Notes under the pieces: model-generated
What the model was told of the DNA's origin: nothing
Databases searched by the model: none
The model's input: the letters and a program-made list of their open reading frames with translations, nothing else
Source of the DNA: Rhodovulum adriaticum
Lineage (GTDB): Bacteria > Pseudomonadota > Alphaproteobacteria > Rhodobacterales > Rhodobacteraceae
Assembly: GCF_004345735.1 (NCBI RefSeq)
Contig: NZ_SLXL01000012.1
Span: 27,962 to 91,961, forward strand
Direction of reading: 5' to 3'
DNA: 64,000 nt
Program-made: the position numbers and the translations under genes
Part shown: piece by piece, positions 36,287 through 44,417 of the stretch
Layout: each line of letters starts with the position of its first letter
Position numbering within the stretch: position 1 is the first letter of the stretch

Positions 36287-36317
36287 GAACCTGAAAAGAA
36301 GTATTATTTCCAAGATC

Positions 36318-36342
36318 AAGGGCGCCTTATGGCGCCCTTTTT
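36318..36342 (+). terminator. Terminator of the exported-protein operon
   Basis: Stem AAGGGCGCC / GGCGCCCTT with a TTAT loop and TTTTT tail, 32 bases after the SUMF1-like stop. Confidence 0.88.
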
Positions 36343-36439
36343 CATTTCTGGGCGAATGGATAAAGCGGTAAGAAACCAGATCAGGATCGACCGACAACTA
36401 TCTGCTTTAAATAGAAAATACTTCGCGCAGGGAATGGAA

Positions 36440-36464
36440 AAGGGGCGCCCTGATGGCGCCCCTT
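36440..36464 (-). terminator. Terminator of the 576-residue exported-protein gene
   Basis: 10-bp stem AAGGGGCGCC / GGCGCCCCTT; on the minus strand it is followed by a short T-run. It lies 24 bases beyond the stop at 36488, facing the plus-strand terminator at 36318-36342. Confidence 0.8.
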
Positions 36465-36487
36465 CCCCGCACTCACAAAGGCCCGGA

Positions 36488-38218
36488 TCAGCGATACAGC
36501 GAGGCCAGTAACCGTTCCGGCGCCGGGATCGGCCCCTCATCCGACAAAAGCCCGGCATAGGCCTGGTTGGCCAGCAGGTCGGACAGCGGCACCGCACGGC
36601 CATCGACATAGGCCGTCTGGCTGACCAGCCGCACGCCATGGCTGTAATCCGCGTAGAGCGCGCCATGCACCGTCGACAAGGGCTGGATCGGACGCCCGTT
36701 AGGGCGGTGCCACCCATAGATCGCCACCCGGCCCGGATTCTGACGCAGGCGGTTGGTCAGCACCAGGTCCTTCTTCTGGCCCGCGGTCAGCACACCGGCG
36801 CGGCCGCCGGTCTGGGCGTCCACCGTCTGGTTATGCCGCCAGAAATAATCCATCGAGGTCATCTGCGCGCCCGGCGTCATCGGACGGGGCGACAGGCGCA
36901 GACCTGCCTGCTCAAAGATCGCATCCACCATCCGCGTCGTCGGCAGCAGGAAGCCGAAGCGATCGGCGATCTGCGCCGCAGCGGGCAGGCCCATCGGAAC
37001 GCGGATGAAATCGCTGTCAGACCCAAGCGCCAGGTAATCCGGGGTGACACAGATCGTCACCTCGATCGGCTGACCATCGGCGCGGCGGCCGGCCACGGTC
37101 ACCGGGGTCAGCTTGCGCAGAAAGGAGGGCATGTTGCCCGACAGCATTTGCTGGGCAATCAGACGGTCGCGATCCGCACCCGGCAGCCCGTCCATGCGCG
37201 CGGCCAGTGCCTGTCCGCCGGGCGCGCCGCGCGGACGGCGCGGGATGCCACGGGTCAGCGCCGAGGAACAGGCCCCCGAGGCCTGGCGGCGCACCATCGC
37301 CGACGGGGCCAGGGCCACGGGCGTTACGCGGGCCGGGGCGGCGGCAGGTTGCGCAGCGGGCGCAGCGGCGGTTTTCACGACCGGCGCCGGTTCCGCGCTG
37401 CGGCGGATCATGGCGACGCGCTGCACCAGCGCCTGCGGCCGGGCATTGGGCCGTGGCGAGCGGTCCAGACCAGGCGCGGCAAGGGGCGTTTCGGCCATCG
37501 CTATTGCCTCCTCGTCGGGCTGGGGCGCCTGCGCCAGCTTGCGATCCGACGGCATGACACCCGCGGGTCGGGCGACGGGGCCACGCGGGGCGGCGGCCCT
37601 GCGGGGGGCGACACCCTCGGGCCGGGCGGCGGGGCGAAGATCGGCCACCGCAACCTTACGCGGGTCCGGCGTGTCGGCAGCCATGTCGGGCCGGGCCACC
37701 GGGCGCACATCATCGGCCGAGGCCATGGCGACCGCCCCGCTTTGCGCGGCATCATCCACCGGCATTGCACGGGCGCCGCTCAGCGGGCGTTCGACGGGCC
37801 GCAGCCCGGCCAGCGGGTGCAGATCGCCCGGGCGCGCGGGCGGCATCGCCGCAGGCTGCCCCGCGAAAAGCGACATGCCGCCGGGCAAACGGGTGCCCTC
37901 GGCACTGGGGCGGTACAGCGCGGTCCGCAGGTCCAGCGCGTCCTCGCGCACATGCGCCAGGGCGGCAAGCTGGGGGGCAGCATCGGCCAGCCCGCGCAGC
38001 GACAGCCGCGCCACGGGCGCCTCGGCAGCCGGAACGGCCGGGGCGGATTCACTGACCGCCGCCACGCGCGCACCCGGCGCGGACAGCATTCCAGCGGCCG
38101 GGGCCGGGGCGTCCGAAGGGACCAGCATCACGGCAAGACCCGTCGTGAACAGCGTAACCGCGGCAATCGCGGCCACGCCTGCAGGGCGCAGGCCCCGGTG
38201 ATAGAATTTCTGTGACAT
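36488..38218 (-). CDS. Exported/anchored protein with Pro-Ala-rich linker and a conserved unassigned C-terminal domain
   Basis: 576 residues. A membrane helix or uncleaved signal lies at residues ~14-34. Residues ~40-320 are low-complexity Ala/Pro/Arg with repeated VARP/RPxARP units, a wall- or periplasm-spanning linker. The C-terminal ~250 residues form a compact domain with the invariant-looking stretches FLRKLTPVTV, VTICVTPDYLALGSDSDF, VAIYGWHR and STVHGALYADYSHGVRLVS. The His/Tyr/Asp-rich YADYSHG core suggests an enzyme (hydrolase or peptidase) but I cannot name the family. Convergent with the two exported proteins to the left; each unit has its own terminator. Confidence 0.7.
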   Translation of the reverse strand: MSQKFYHRGLRPAGVAAIAAVTLFTTGLAVMLVPSDAPAPAAGMLSAPGARVAAVSESAPAVPAAEAPVARLSLRGLADAAPQLAALAHVREDALDLRTALYRPSAEGTRLPGGMSLFAGQPAAMPPARPGDLHPLAGLRPVERPLSGARAMPVDDAAQSGAVAMASADDVRPVARPDMAADTPDPRKVAVADLRPAARPEGVAPRRAAAPRGPVARPAGVMPSDRKLAQAPQPDEEAIAMAETPLAAPGLDRSPRPNARPQALVQRVAMIRRSAEPAPVVKTAAAPAAQPAAAPARVTPVALAPSAMVRRQASGACSSALTRGIPRRPRGAPGGQALAARMDGLPGADRDRLIAQQMLSGNMPSFLRKLTPVTVAGRRADGQPIEVTICVTPDYLALGSDSDFIRVPMGLPAAAQIADRFGFLLPTTRMVDAIFEQAGLRLSPRPMTPGAQMTSMDYFWRHNQTVDAQTGGRAGVLTAGQKKDLVLTNRLRQNPGRVAIYGWHRPNGRPIQPLSTVHGALYADYSHGVRLVSQTAYVDGRAVPLSDLLANQAYAGLLSDEGPIPAPERLLASLYR

Positions 38219-38420
38219 GTCGAATCCTTTAGCCGCATCGCCGTGACCTCACAAGCTGGCGCAACGCCCTTGCCGGGCGGTGAATCGCCGACGGGCGGAA
38301 AACCGCTGATTGCACGGCTGCATCGGCAGCCCACCGCGCAGGTTTCCACGGCCGCGCGGGTCTTGCGCCACTGGGGCGATCATGGACGTATGCGCCCGTC
38401 GGATTCGCGAGGAGAACGCA

Positions 38421-39812
38421 ATGCAAACGCAGCACGGGCCGTTGAGCATCGATTGCTTCAAGGCCTACGATATTCGCGGCCGTCTGGGGGAAACGCTGGA
38501 CGCCCCCATCGCCCGGCGCATCGCCCGCGCCTTTGCAGAGGTTCTGAACGCCCGGCGCGTGGTGCTGGGGCGGGATTGCCGGGCCTCTTCGCAGGAACTG
38601 GCCGATGCGGTGACAGAGGGGCTGACCGCCGCGGGCGCCGAGGTTCTGGATCTGGGCCTGTCGGGCACCGAAGAGATGTATTTCGCCACAACGCATCTGG
38701 GGGCGGATGGCGGGATCACGGTCACGGCCTCGCACAACCCGATGGATTACAACGGGATGAAAATGGTCAAGGCGGGCTCGGCGCCGCTGGGGTCCGAAAG
38801 CGGCCTGGCGGAAATCCGGCGCGTGGCCGAGGCGGGCGATTTCGGCCCGGACCGCCCCGGCGGCTGCGTGACGGATGCAAGCGGCAGCCGCGCCGCCTAT
38901 GTCCAGCAAGTGCTGTCTTTCGTGGATGTCGACGCGCTGCGGCCGCTGAAGATCCTGGTTAACGCCGGCAACGGCGCGGCCGGGCCGACATTCGATACCA
39001 TCGCGGCGGAACTGGCGGCGCGGGGCGCGCCGCTCAGCTTCGAACGCATGCACCACACCCCCGACGAGCGCTTTCCCAACGGCATTCCCAACCCCCTGCT
39101 GCCCGAAAACCAGCCGGTGACGGCCCAGGCCGTGGTGGACAGCGGCGCCGACATGGGCGTGGCCTGGGACGGGGATTTCGACCGCTGCTTCCTGTTCGAT
39201 CACACCGGCGCCTTCGTTCCGGGGGAATACGTTGTGAGCCTGCTGGCCGATATCTTCCTGACCAAGGAGCCGGGCGCAACGATCATCTATGACGCGCGCG
39301 TGATCTGGAACACGCAGGATGTCGTTGCAGGGGCCGGCGGGAACGCGGTCGCCTCGCGCACGGGGCACGCCTTTCTGAAACAGGCGCTGCGCGACACCGG
39401 CGCGGTCTATGGCGGGGAAATGTCGGCGCATCACTATTTCCGCGACTTCATGTGCTGCGACAGCGGGATGATCCCCTGGCTGCTGGTGGCCGAACTGATG
39501 GGGCGGCGCGGCGCCAGCCTGGCCGATCTGCTGGCCGAACGCCGACGCGCCTATCCCTCTTCGGGCGAGATCAATTTCCGCCTGCGCGATCCCGCCGCCG
39601 CCATCGCCGCGGTCGAGGCGCGCTTTGCCCCCCAGGCCCGCTCGATCGACCGGCTGGACGGGCTGAGCCTGGCCTTCGACGACTGGCGCTTCAACCTGCG
39701 CAGTTCCAACACCGAACCCGTGGTGCGCCTGAATGTCGAGGCGCGCGGGGACGCGGCGCTGGTCGAGCGCGGCGTGGCCGCGGTTAGAGATATCCTGGAC
39801 GCCACGGGCTGA
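38421..39812 (+). CDS. Phosphomannomutase/phosphoglucomutase
   Basis: 463 residues, similar in length to CpsG/ManB. The phosphoserine loop TASHNPMDYNG, metal loop DGDFDRCF, sugar-binding GGEMSAHHYF and C-terminal phosphate loop RSSNTEPVVRLNVE are all present. It interconverts mannose-6-P and mannose-1-P (or glucose phosphates) for GDP-mannose and surface polysaccharides. ATG 38421 has GGAG upstream. It is divergent from the exported-protein gene across 202 bases in which I see no further feature. Confidence 0.92.
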   Translation: MQTQHGPLSIDCFKAYDIRGRLGETLDAPIARRIARAFAEVLNARRVVLGRDCRASSQELADAVTEGLTAAGAEVLDLGLSGTEEMYFATTHLGADGGITVTASHNPMDYNGMKMVKAGSAPLGSESGLAEIRRVAEAGDFGPDRPGGCVTDASGSRAAYVQQVLSFVDVDALRPLKILVNAGNGAAGPTFDTIAAELAARGAPLSFERMHHTPDERFPNGIPNPLLPENQPVTAQAVVDSGADMGVAWDGDFDRCFLFDHTGAFVPGEYVVSLLADIFLTKEPGATIIYDARVIWNTQDVVAGAGGNAVASRTGHAFLKQALRDTGAVYGGEMSAHHYFRDFMCCDSGMIPWLLVAELMGRRGASLADLLAERRRAYPSSGEINFRLRDPAAAIAAVEARFAPQARSIDRLDGLSLAFDDWRFNLRSSNTEPVVRLNVEARGDAALVERGVAAVRDILDATG

Positions 39813-39842
39813 GCGAAACAAGGTCACACCCCGGCCCCTGAT

Positions 39843-39866
39843 GCGCCCCGCGGCTTGGCGGGGCGC
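39843..39866 (+). terminator. Hairpin after the phosphohexomutase gene
   Basis: 9-bp arms GCGCCCCGC / GCGGGGCGC with a 6-base loop, 30 bases after the stop. No T-run follows, so terminator function is uncertain. Confidence 0.4.
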
Positions 39867-39916
39867 GGGCGGCAGGCTATAGGGCAGCGGTCAAGCATCC
39901 GCAGCAGGAGTTCCGC

Positions 39917-40342
39917 GTGCCCGACCTGACCCCCGAATACGGCGAACCCGTCATCCGCACCATCGCCATGCCCGCCGACACCAACCCCGCCGGCGATATC
40001 TTCGGCGGCTGGCTGATGTCGCAGATGGACCTGGCCGCGGGCAACGTGGCGGCGCGGGTATCGCGCGGACGGGCGGCCACCATCGCCGTGGACGAGATGG
40101 AGTTCCACAAGCCGGTGCAGGTCGGCGACGAGGTGACGCTTTACGCCCGGCTGCTGAAGGTGGGGCGCAGTTCCATGCGGATCGAGGTGCGCGCCTGGCA
40201 CCGCCCCCGCTGCCAGGAATGGACCGAACAGGTGACGCGCGGCGTCTTTACCTTCGTGGCCATCGACGCGGACGGCAAGGCCCGCCCCGTGCCGCGGGAC
40301 AGCGACGCAGTGCAGGCGCTGGACGCTGCAGCCCAGGGCTGA
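39917..40342 (+). CDS. YciA-type acyl-CoA thioesterase
   Basis: 141 residues, one hot-dog domain. It contains the family stretch NPAGDIFGGWLMSQMDLAAGNVA and GRAATIAVDEMEFHKPVQVGDEVTLYA. Hydrolyses short-to-medium acyl-CoAs in the cytosol. Same strand as the phosphohexomutase, 104 bases downstream. The predicted range is broad, so the in vivo substrate is not predictable. Confidence 0.92.
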   Translation: MPDLTPEYGEPVIRTIAMPADTNPAGDIFGGWLMSQMDLAAGNVAARVSRGRAATIAVDEMEFHKPVQVGDEVTLYARLLKVGRSSMRIEVRAWHRPRCQEWTEQVTRGVFTFVAIDADGKARPVPRDSDAVQALDAAAQG

Positions 40343-40361
40343 GGCCGCTGATCGCCTGGCC

Positions 40362-40424
40362 GTAGGGCAGGTGAAACCCACCACCTTGGCCCGCATTTCG
40401 GGCGGTGGGTTGGCACCCACCCTA
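40362..40424. repeat. REP-like GGTGGGTT/AACCCACC palindrome
   Basis: A ~63-base imperfect palindrome: GTAGGGCAGGTGAAACCCACC on the left pairs with GGTGGGTTGGCACCCACCCTAG on the right (quoted in part), enclosing the inner hairpin GCCCG-CATTT-CGGGC. GTAGGGTGGGT/ACCCACC palindromes are a recurrent REP-like class in many proteobacteria. It lies between the convergent thioesterase and NYN-domain genes. Confidence 0.65.
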
Positions 40425-40471
40425 GCCCAACGGCCGCACCGCCTTCCTGGCCCCGTTGGCATTCCACCGCT

Positions 40472-41143
40472 TCAGGCCGCGTTGCCAAAACCTTGCGGCC
40501 GGAACCTGACCTTGGCCTCGGGGCCACGGGGGTCGAGATCATAAAGCTGCGGGCGGGCCAAAAGGTAGGCCCGCCAATTGCCTTCGGGATAGGTGCTGAT
40601 CCGGGTGCCATGCTGGGCAAACATCCTGCCTGAGAGCTGGGATATCTGCATTCCCGTGCCCTTCTTGCTATTGGCTGCAATCATTGCACGGATTTTCCGG
40701 TCAAATTCGGAAACCGGTACGGCCGGTTCTTTCGGCATCGCACTGCTGCCGATTTCGACGAAGGTGCAACAGGCGCTGCGAAACGCCTCTGGCGTCTTTG
40801 CCTCGCCGAACCCATTGACGGACTTGCCATACTCGCGCAGGCGGTGAGCCAGATGGGTGAAATCCTTGTCCGAACTCGCGATGAAGAATGTCCCTATCCC
40901 GCCCACAAGCGCCAATTCCATCGCGTCTATCGACAGCAATAGGTCAGCCGCGTTCTTGCCTGTGCCCGCATGGATAAGACGGTACCCCACCGCATCGTGC
41001 CAGCCAGAGTTGCGTTGCGCATCGGCATAGACCCGGACGACATCGGGCACGCCTTTTGCGCGGGCCGCTTTCAGTATCGTGGCGCCATGGGCGCCGCTGA
41101 CATTGTCGCCATCAACCAGAACCGCCGTTCGAACGGCCATCAC
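40472..41143 (-). CDS. NYN-domain (LabA/MARF1-like) putative RNase with C-terminal OST-HTH-like domain
   Basis: 223 residues. An N-terminal NYN/PIN-like fold: AVLVDGDNVSGAHG, then GKNAADLLLSIDAMEL and IASSDKDFTHLAHRLREYG, giving the acidic residues D11/D13, D67 and the SSDKDF metal site. After a linker, residues ~145-223 look like an OST-HTH/LOTUS module (FDRKIRAMIAANSKKGTGMQI). Such pairs bind and cut RNA in better-studied relatives. Base composition seems lower in GC than its neighbours, and it sits between a REP-like palindrome and a core gene, so it may be a late arrival. Confidence 0.8.
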   Translation of the reverse strand: MMAVRTAVLVDGDNVSGAHGATILKAARAKGVPDVVRVYADAQRNSGWHDAVGYRLIHAGTGKNAADLLLSIDAMELALVGGIGTFFIASSDKDFTHLAHRLREYGKSVNGFGEAKTPEAFRSACCTFVEIGSSAMPKEPAVPVSEFDRKIRAMIAANSKKGTGMQISQLSGRMFAQHGTRISTYPEGNWRAYLLARPQLYDLDPRGPEAKVRFRPQGFGNAA

Positions 41144-41244
41144 ATGCCCCGCTACCAGAAACCATTCCTGGTCAACCTCGGCGGGAAATATGGCGGAAGT
41201 TCAGCCGCTTGATAGCATTAACATGACTGAGGCAGCCAAGCCCC

Positions 41245-41484
41245 TCAGAACGCGTTGAAGGTCAGCGTCGTCAGGGAACGGTCGATGTTGGGAATATCCA
41301 GCAGCTTTTCGTTGATGAACTTGCCCACATCCTGATCCTTGGGGATGTAAAGTTTCATCAGCAGGTCGTATTCGCCGCTGGTCGAATACAGTTCCGAATG
41401 GATTTCGCGCAGCACGATTTCCTCGGCCACCTCGTAGGTCTTGCCCGGGCGGCAGCGCAGTTGCACGAAGACACAGGTGGTCAT
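41245..41484 (-). CDS. Stand-alone Lrp/AsnC ligand-binding (RAM) domain protein
   Basis: 79 residues, with no helix-turn-helix. TTCVFVQLRCRPGKTYEVAEEIV and GEYDLLMKLYIP follow the RAM domain pattern. AAGGAG 7 bases before ATG 41484 fixes the start. Such proteins bind amino acids and may modulate partners. It is divergent from hisB (130 bases). Confidence 0.9.
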   Translation of the reverse strand: MTTCVFVQLRCRPGKTYEVAEEIVLREIHSELYSTSGEYDLLMKLYIPKDQDVGKFINEKLLDIPNIDRSLTTLTFNAF

Positions 41485-41613
41485 GGGGCGGCTCCTTTGC
41501 TCGGTTGGGCGCAAACCTAAGCGCCCCGCCCCGCCCCGGCAAGCGGCAAAACCCGGCTTGGAGCGCGCCGCGCCACGGTGTAAGCAGCACGGGCGAGGAC
41601 AACGGAGGCCCCC

Positions 41614-42201
41614 ATGCGGACGGCAAGCATCACGCGCAAGACAGCGGAAACCGACATCTCGGTCGAGGTGGCCCTGGACGGCACCGGCGCCTATGACATG
41701 GCGACCGGCGTGGGGTTCTTCGACCACATGCTGGACCAACTGGCGCGCCACTCGCTGATCGACATGAAAATCCGCTGCGCGGGTGACACCCATATCGACG
41801 ACCACCACAGCGTCGAGGATGTGGGCATCGCGCTTGGCCAGGCGCTGGCCCAGGCCCTGGGCGACAAGCGGGGCATCCGACGCTATGGGGCGTACCTGCT
41901 GCCGATGGACGATGCGCTGGTGCGCTGCGCGCTGGACCTGTCGGGCCGGCCCTATCTGGTGTGGAACGTGGATTTCCCCACCGCCAAGATCGGCAGCTTC
42001 GACACCGAACTGGTGCGCGAGTTCTTTCAGGCGCTGTCCACCCATGGCGGGATCACCCTGCATGTGGATGCGATCCACGGGATCAACAGCCACCACATCG
42101 CAGAGGCTGCGTTCAAATCCGTCGCCCGCGCCCTGCGCGAGGCGGTGGAAACCGATCCGCGCAAGGCGGATGCGATCCCGTCCACCAAGGGGGCGTTGTG
42201 A
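41614..42201 (+). CDS. hisB: Imidazoleglycerol-phosphate dehydratase
   Basis: 195 residues, the monofunctional form. It has [20 protein letters not shown], the manganese-binding [17 protein letters not shown] and its repeat [19 protein letters not shown]. It carries out the sixth step of histidine synthesis. GGAGG stands before ATG 41614. hisH follows after 4 bases. hisA and hisF, which often follow, are not present: the next gene is convergent and unrelated. Confidence 0.97.
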   Translation: MRTASITRKTAETDISVEVALDGTGAYDMATGVGFFDHMLDQLARHSLIDMKIRCAGDTHIDDHHSVEDVGIALGQALAQALGDKRGIRRYGAYLLPMDDALVRCALDLSGRPYLVWNVDFPTAKIGSFDTELVREFFQALSTHGGITLHVDAIHGINSHHIAEAAFKSVARALREAVETDPRKADAIPSTKGAL

Positions 42202-42205
42202 ACCG

Positions 42206-42844
42206 ATGCTGACCGCCATCGTCGATTACGAATCCGGCAATCTGCACTCGGCGCAAAAGGCGTTCGAGCGCATCGCGCGCGAGGAAGACGCGGGGCTGGT
42301 GATCGTCACCGCCGACCCCGACACCGTGCGCGAGGCCGACCGCATCGTGCTGCCCGGCGACGGGGCCTTTCCCGCCTGCCGCCGGGCGCTGTTCGACCAT
42401 AGCGGTCTGTTCGAGGCGATCGAAGAGGCCGTCATCACCGGGGCCCGCCCCTTCATGGGCATCTGCATCGGCATGCAGATGATGGCCTCGCGCGGGCTGG
42501 AATACCAGGAAACCCCCGGTTTCGACTGGATCGGCGGCGAGGTGGTGCGCATCGCGCCCAGCGATGCGTCGCTGAAGGTGCCGCATATGGGCTGGAACGA
42601 CCTGGTGATCGATACTCCCCACCCACTACTGGACGGTATCGCGACGGGCGATCACGCCTATTTCGTGCATTCCTACCAGTTCCGCGTCACCGATCCGGCG
42701 CATCTGCTGGCCCATTGCGACTATGGCGGGCCGGTTACGGCCATCGTCGGGCGCGACACCATGATCGGCACCCAGTTCCACCCGGAAAAAAGCCAGGCGA
42801 CCGGCCTGCGCCTGATCGCCAATTTCCTGAACTGGCGCCCCTGA
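42206..42844 (+). CDS. hisH: Imidazole glycerol phosphate synthase, glutaminase subunit
   Basis: 212 residues. Class I glutamine amidotransferase with nucleophile C87 in GICIGMQMM and the His-Glu pair in TQFHPEKSQ. It supplies ammonia to HisF. The start 42206 lies 4 bases past the hisB stop. It ends 3 bases before the convergent carnitine dehydrogenase fusion. Confidence 0.96.
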   Translation: MLTAIVDYESGNLHSAQKAFERIAREEDAGLVIVTADPDTVREADRIVLPGDGAFPACRRALFDHSGLFEAIEEAVITGARPFMGICIGMQMMASRGLEYQETPGFDWIGGEVVRIAPSDASLKVPHMGWNDLVIDTPHPLLDGIATGDHAYFVHSYQFRVTDPAHLLAHCDYGGPVTAIVGRDTMIGTQFHPEKSQATGLRLIANFLNWRP

Positions 42845-42847
42845 CGC

Positions 42848-44263
42848 CTAGCCCGGACGTTGCCCCACGGCGCGGCCCACCCCCTCGGGCCGCGGCAGGG
42901 CGGCATGGGCCTCGGCGATCTCGCCCAGCCGTTGGGCGATCTGCGGCGCGGGCGGCGCGGTGCGACGGCTCTCCAGGCTGACATGCAGCAGCAGGTGTTC
43001 GCCCGTCGCCAGCAACCTGTCGCCTGCATACATCTGGTGGAACAGGTGCATCTTCTTGCCTGCGCCGTCCAGGCAGGTGGTTTCCACCCGGAACCGCGCA
43101 CCGGCATGCACCTCGGCGATGTGGCGGATATGGGTTTCCACGGTGAAATAGCTGCCGCCGGTGGCGATATAGGCCGCATCGCAACCGATGATTTCCATAA
43201 AGCGGTCGGTCGCATCGGCAAAGGCGTAGAGATACCGCGACTCGGTCATGTGGCCGTTGTAGTCGGTCCAGTCCAGCGGCACGGCACGGTCCTGCGTGAC
43301 GATCGGCCGGGTGATATCGCCGGGCGGAAGATCCCGCGCGACATCCAATGCGGCCAGATGCGCGCCCGCCCCCTGCCCGGTCCATTTCAGCGCGCGCAGA
43401 ATACCGACCAGATCGGTATCGCGCGCCCGCGTGCGCGCGGCGGCATCGTCGGGGGCAGCGGCCAAGAGGGCCTGCGCGATGCCCTCGTCCATGGCCGGAA
43501 GGGCCGGCAGATGATCGCCCAAACCGGGCTGCGCAGTGGCCTGCGCGGCCTCTGCCCCGGCCAGCGCACAGGTTTCGGCCGGTCCCATCTGCGCCCAAAG
43601 CGGCCCCAGACCATCACGTATCGCCGCGTCGATCTCGGTCGTGCTGGCGCGCCCTTCCTTCAGCAGCCACAGCGCCTCGCGCCACAGGGCAGCGGACAGG
43701 CGGGCGGACACGCGGCCCGCCCCCGCGGCCGTCTGTGTCTGCGGGGCCATGCCGATCCCTGTCAGAACCTCCCGCGCGCGGTCCAGCGCCCCCTGCGGCG
43801 CGTCGGGCGCGGCAACAAGTTCGACCAGCGGCACCAGATAGACCGGCACCTGCGGATGCGCGATCAGAACGGAGAGCGGGCGCGCGCCCGGCCCGCTAAG
43901 ATCCTCGGGCGACAGGGTGCTGCTGGACGACGCGACGATGGCCCCGTCCGCGCAATGTTCCTGCACCTTCTGAAGCAGCGCGCGTTTCAGGTCCAAACGC
44001 TCGGGCACGCTTTCCTGCACCCAATCGGCGCCGGTCACGGCCTGGGAAATCGTCGGAACGATCTCGACGCGTCCCTCTGGGGGCAGCGGCGTATCGTGCA
44101 GCCCCGGCAAGGCGCGGCGCGCGCGCGCCAGTTCGTCCTCCAGCCGCTCTGCCGTGGCCGGGTCCGGGTCGAACACGCGGACCGCCCAGCCCATCAGGGC
44201 AAACCGCGCCGCCCAACCGACGCCGGTCTGCCCGGCCCCCAGGATCGCCACGACCCCGGTCAT
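42848..44263 (-). CDS. L-carnitine dehydrogenase fused to a betainyl-CoA-type thioesterase
   Basis: 471 residues. Residues 1-~315: 3-hydroxyacyl-CoA-dehydrogenase-type NAD domain (VAILGAGQTGVGWAARFAL, ESVPERLDLKRALLQ, SSSSTLSPEDL). Residues ~325-460: 4HBT hot-dog thioesterase (VPLDWTDYNGHMTESRYLYAFADATDRF). This fusion is known for carnitine degradation: oxidation to dehydrocarnitine, then release of betaine from betainyl-CoA. The usual HPFNP motif reads HPQVP here, an odd substitution. The cleavage enzyme (BKACE) and a carnitine transporter are not adjacent. Confidence 0.85.
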   Translation of the reverse strand: MTGVVAILGAGQTGVGWAARFALMGWAVRVFDPDPATAERLEDELARARRALPGLHDTPLPPEGRVEIVPTISQAVTGADWVQESVPERLDLKRALLQKVQEHCADGAIVASSSSTLSPEDLSGPGARPLSVLIAHPQVPVYLVPLVELVAAPDAPQGALDRAREVLTGIGMAPQTQTAAGAGRVSARLSAALWREALWLLKEGRASTTEIDAAIRDGLGPLWAQMGPAETCALAGAEAAQATAQPGLGDHLPALPAMDEGIAQALLAAAPDDAAARTRARDTDLVGILRALKWTGQGAGAHLAALDVARDLPPGDITRPIVTQDRAVPLDWTDYNGHMTESRYLYAFADATDRFMEIIGCDAAYIATGGSYFTVETHIRHIAEVHAGARFRVETTCLDGAGKKMHLFHQMYAGDRLLATGEHLLLHVSLESRRTAPPAPQIAQRLGEIAEAHAALPRPEGVGRAVGQRPG

Positions 44264-44417
44264 GCGGTCTTTGCCCCGCAGCTCTCGATATCAGGCGACA
44301 TCGCTCCCCCACTCGCGCATATGGGGATAATGCCGCGTGATCCCCGACCGGCAAGCCCTGGGCCATCGCTGGGGCCAAGGCGCGGGCGCGGCGTGCCCGC
44401 GATGCAACGCCCGCGTG

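Noticed and set aside
44260..44304. A 13-codon open frame (MSPDIESCGAKTA) whose stop overlaps the carnitine dehydrogenase start
   Set aside because: Could be a leader peptide, but the ribosome site is poorly spaced and nothing else supports translation; the remaining 154-base gap shows no feature.
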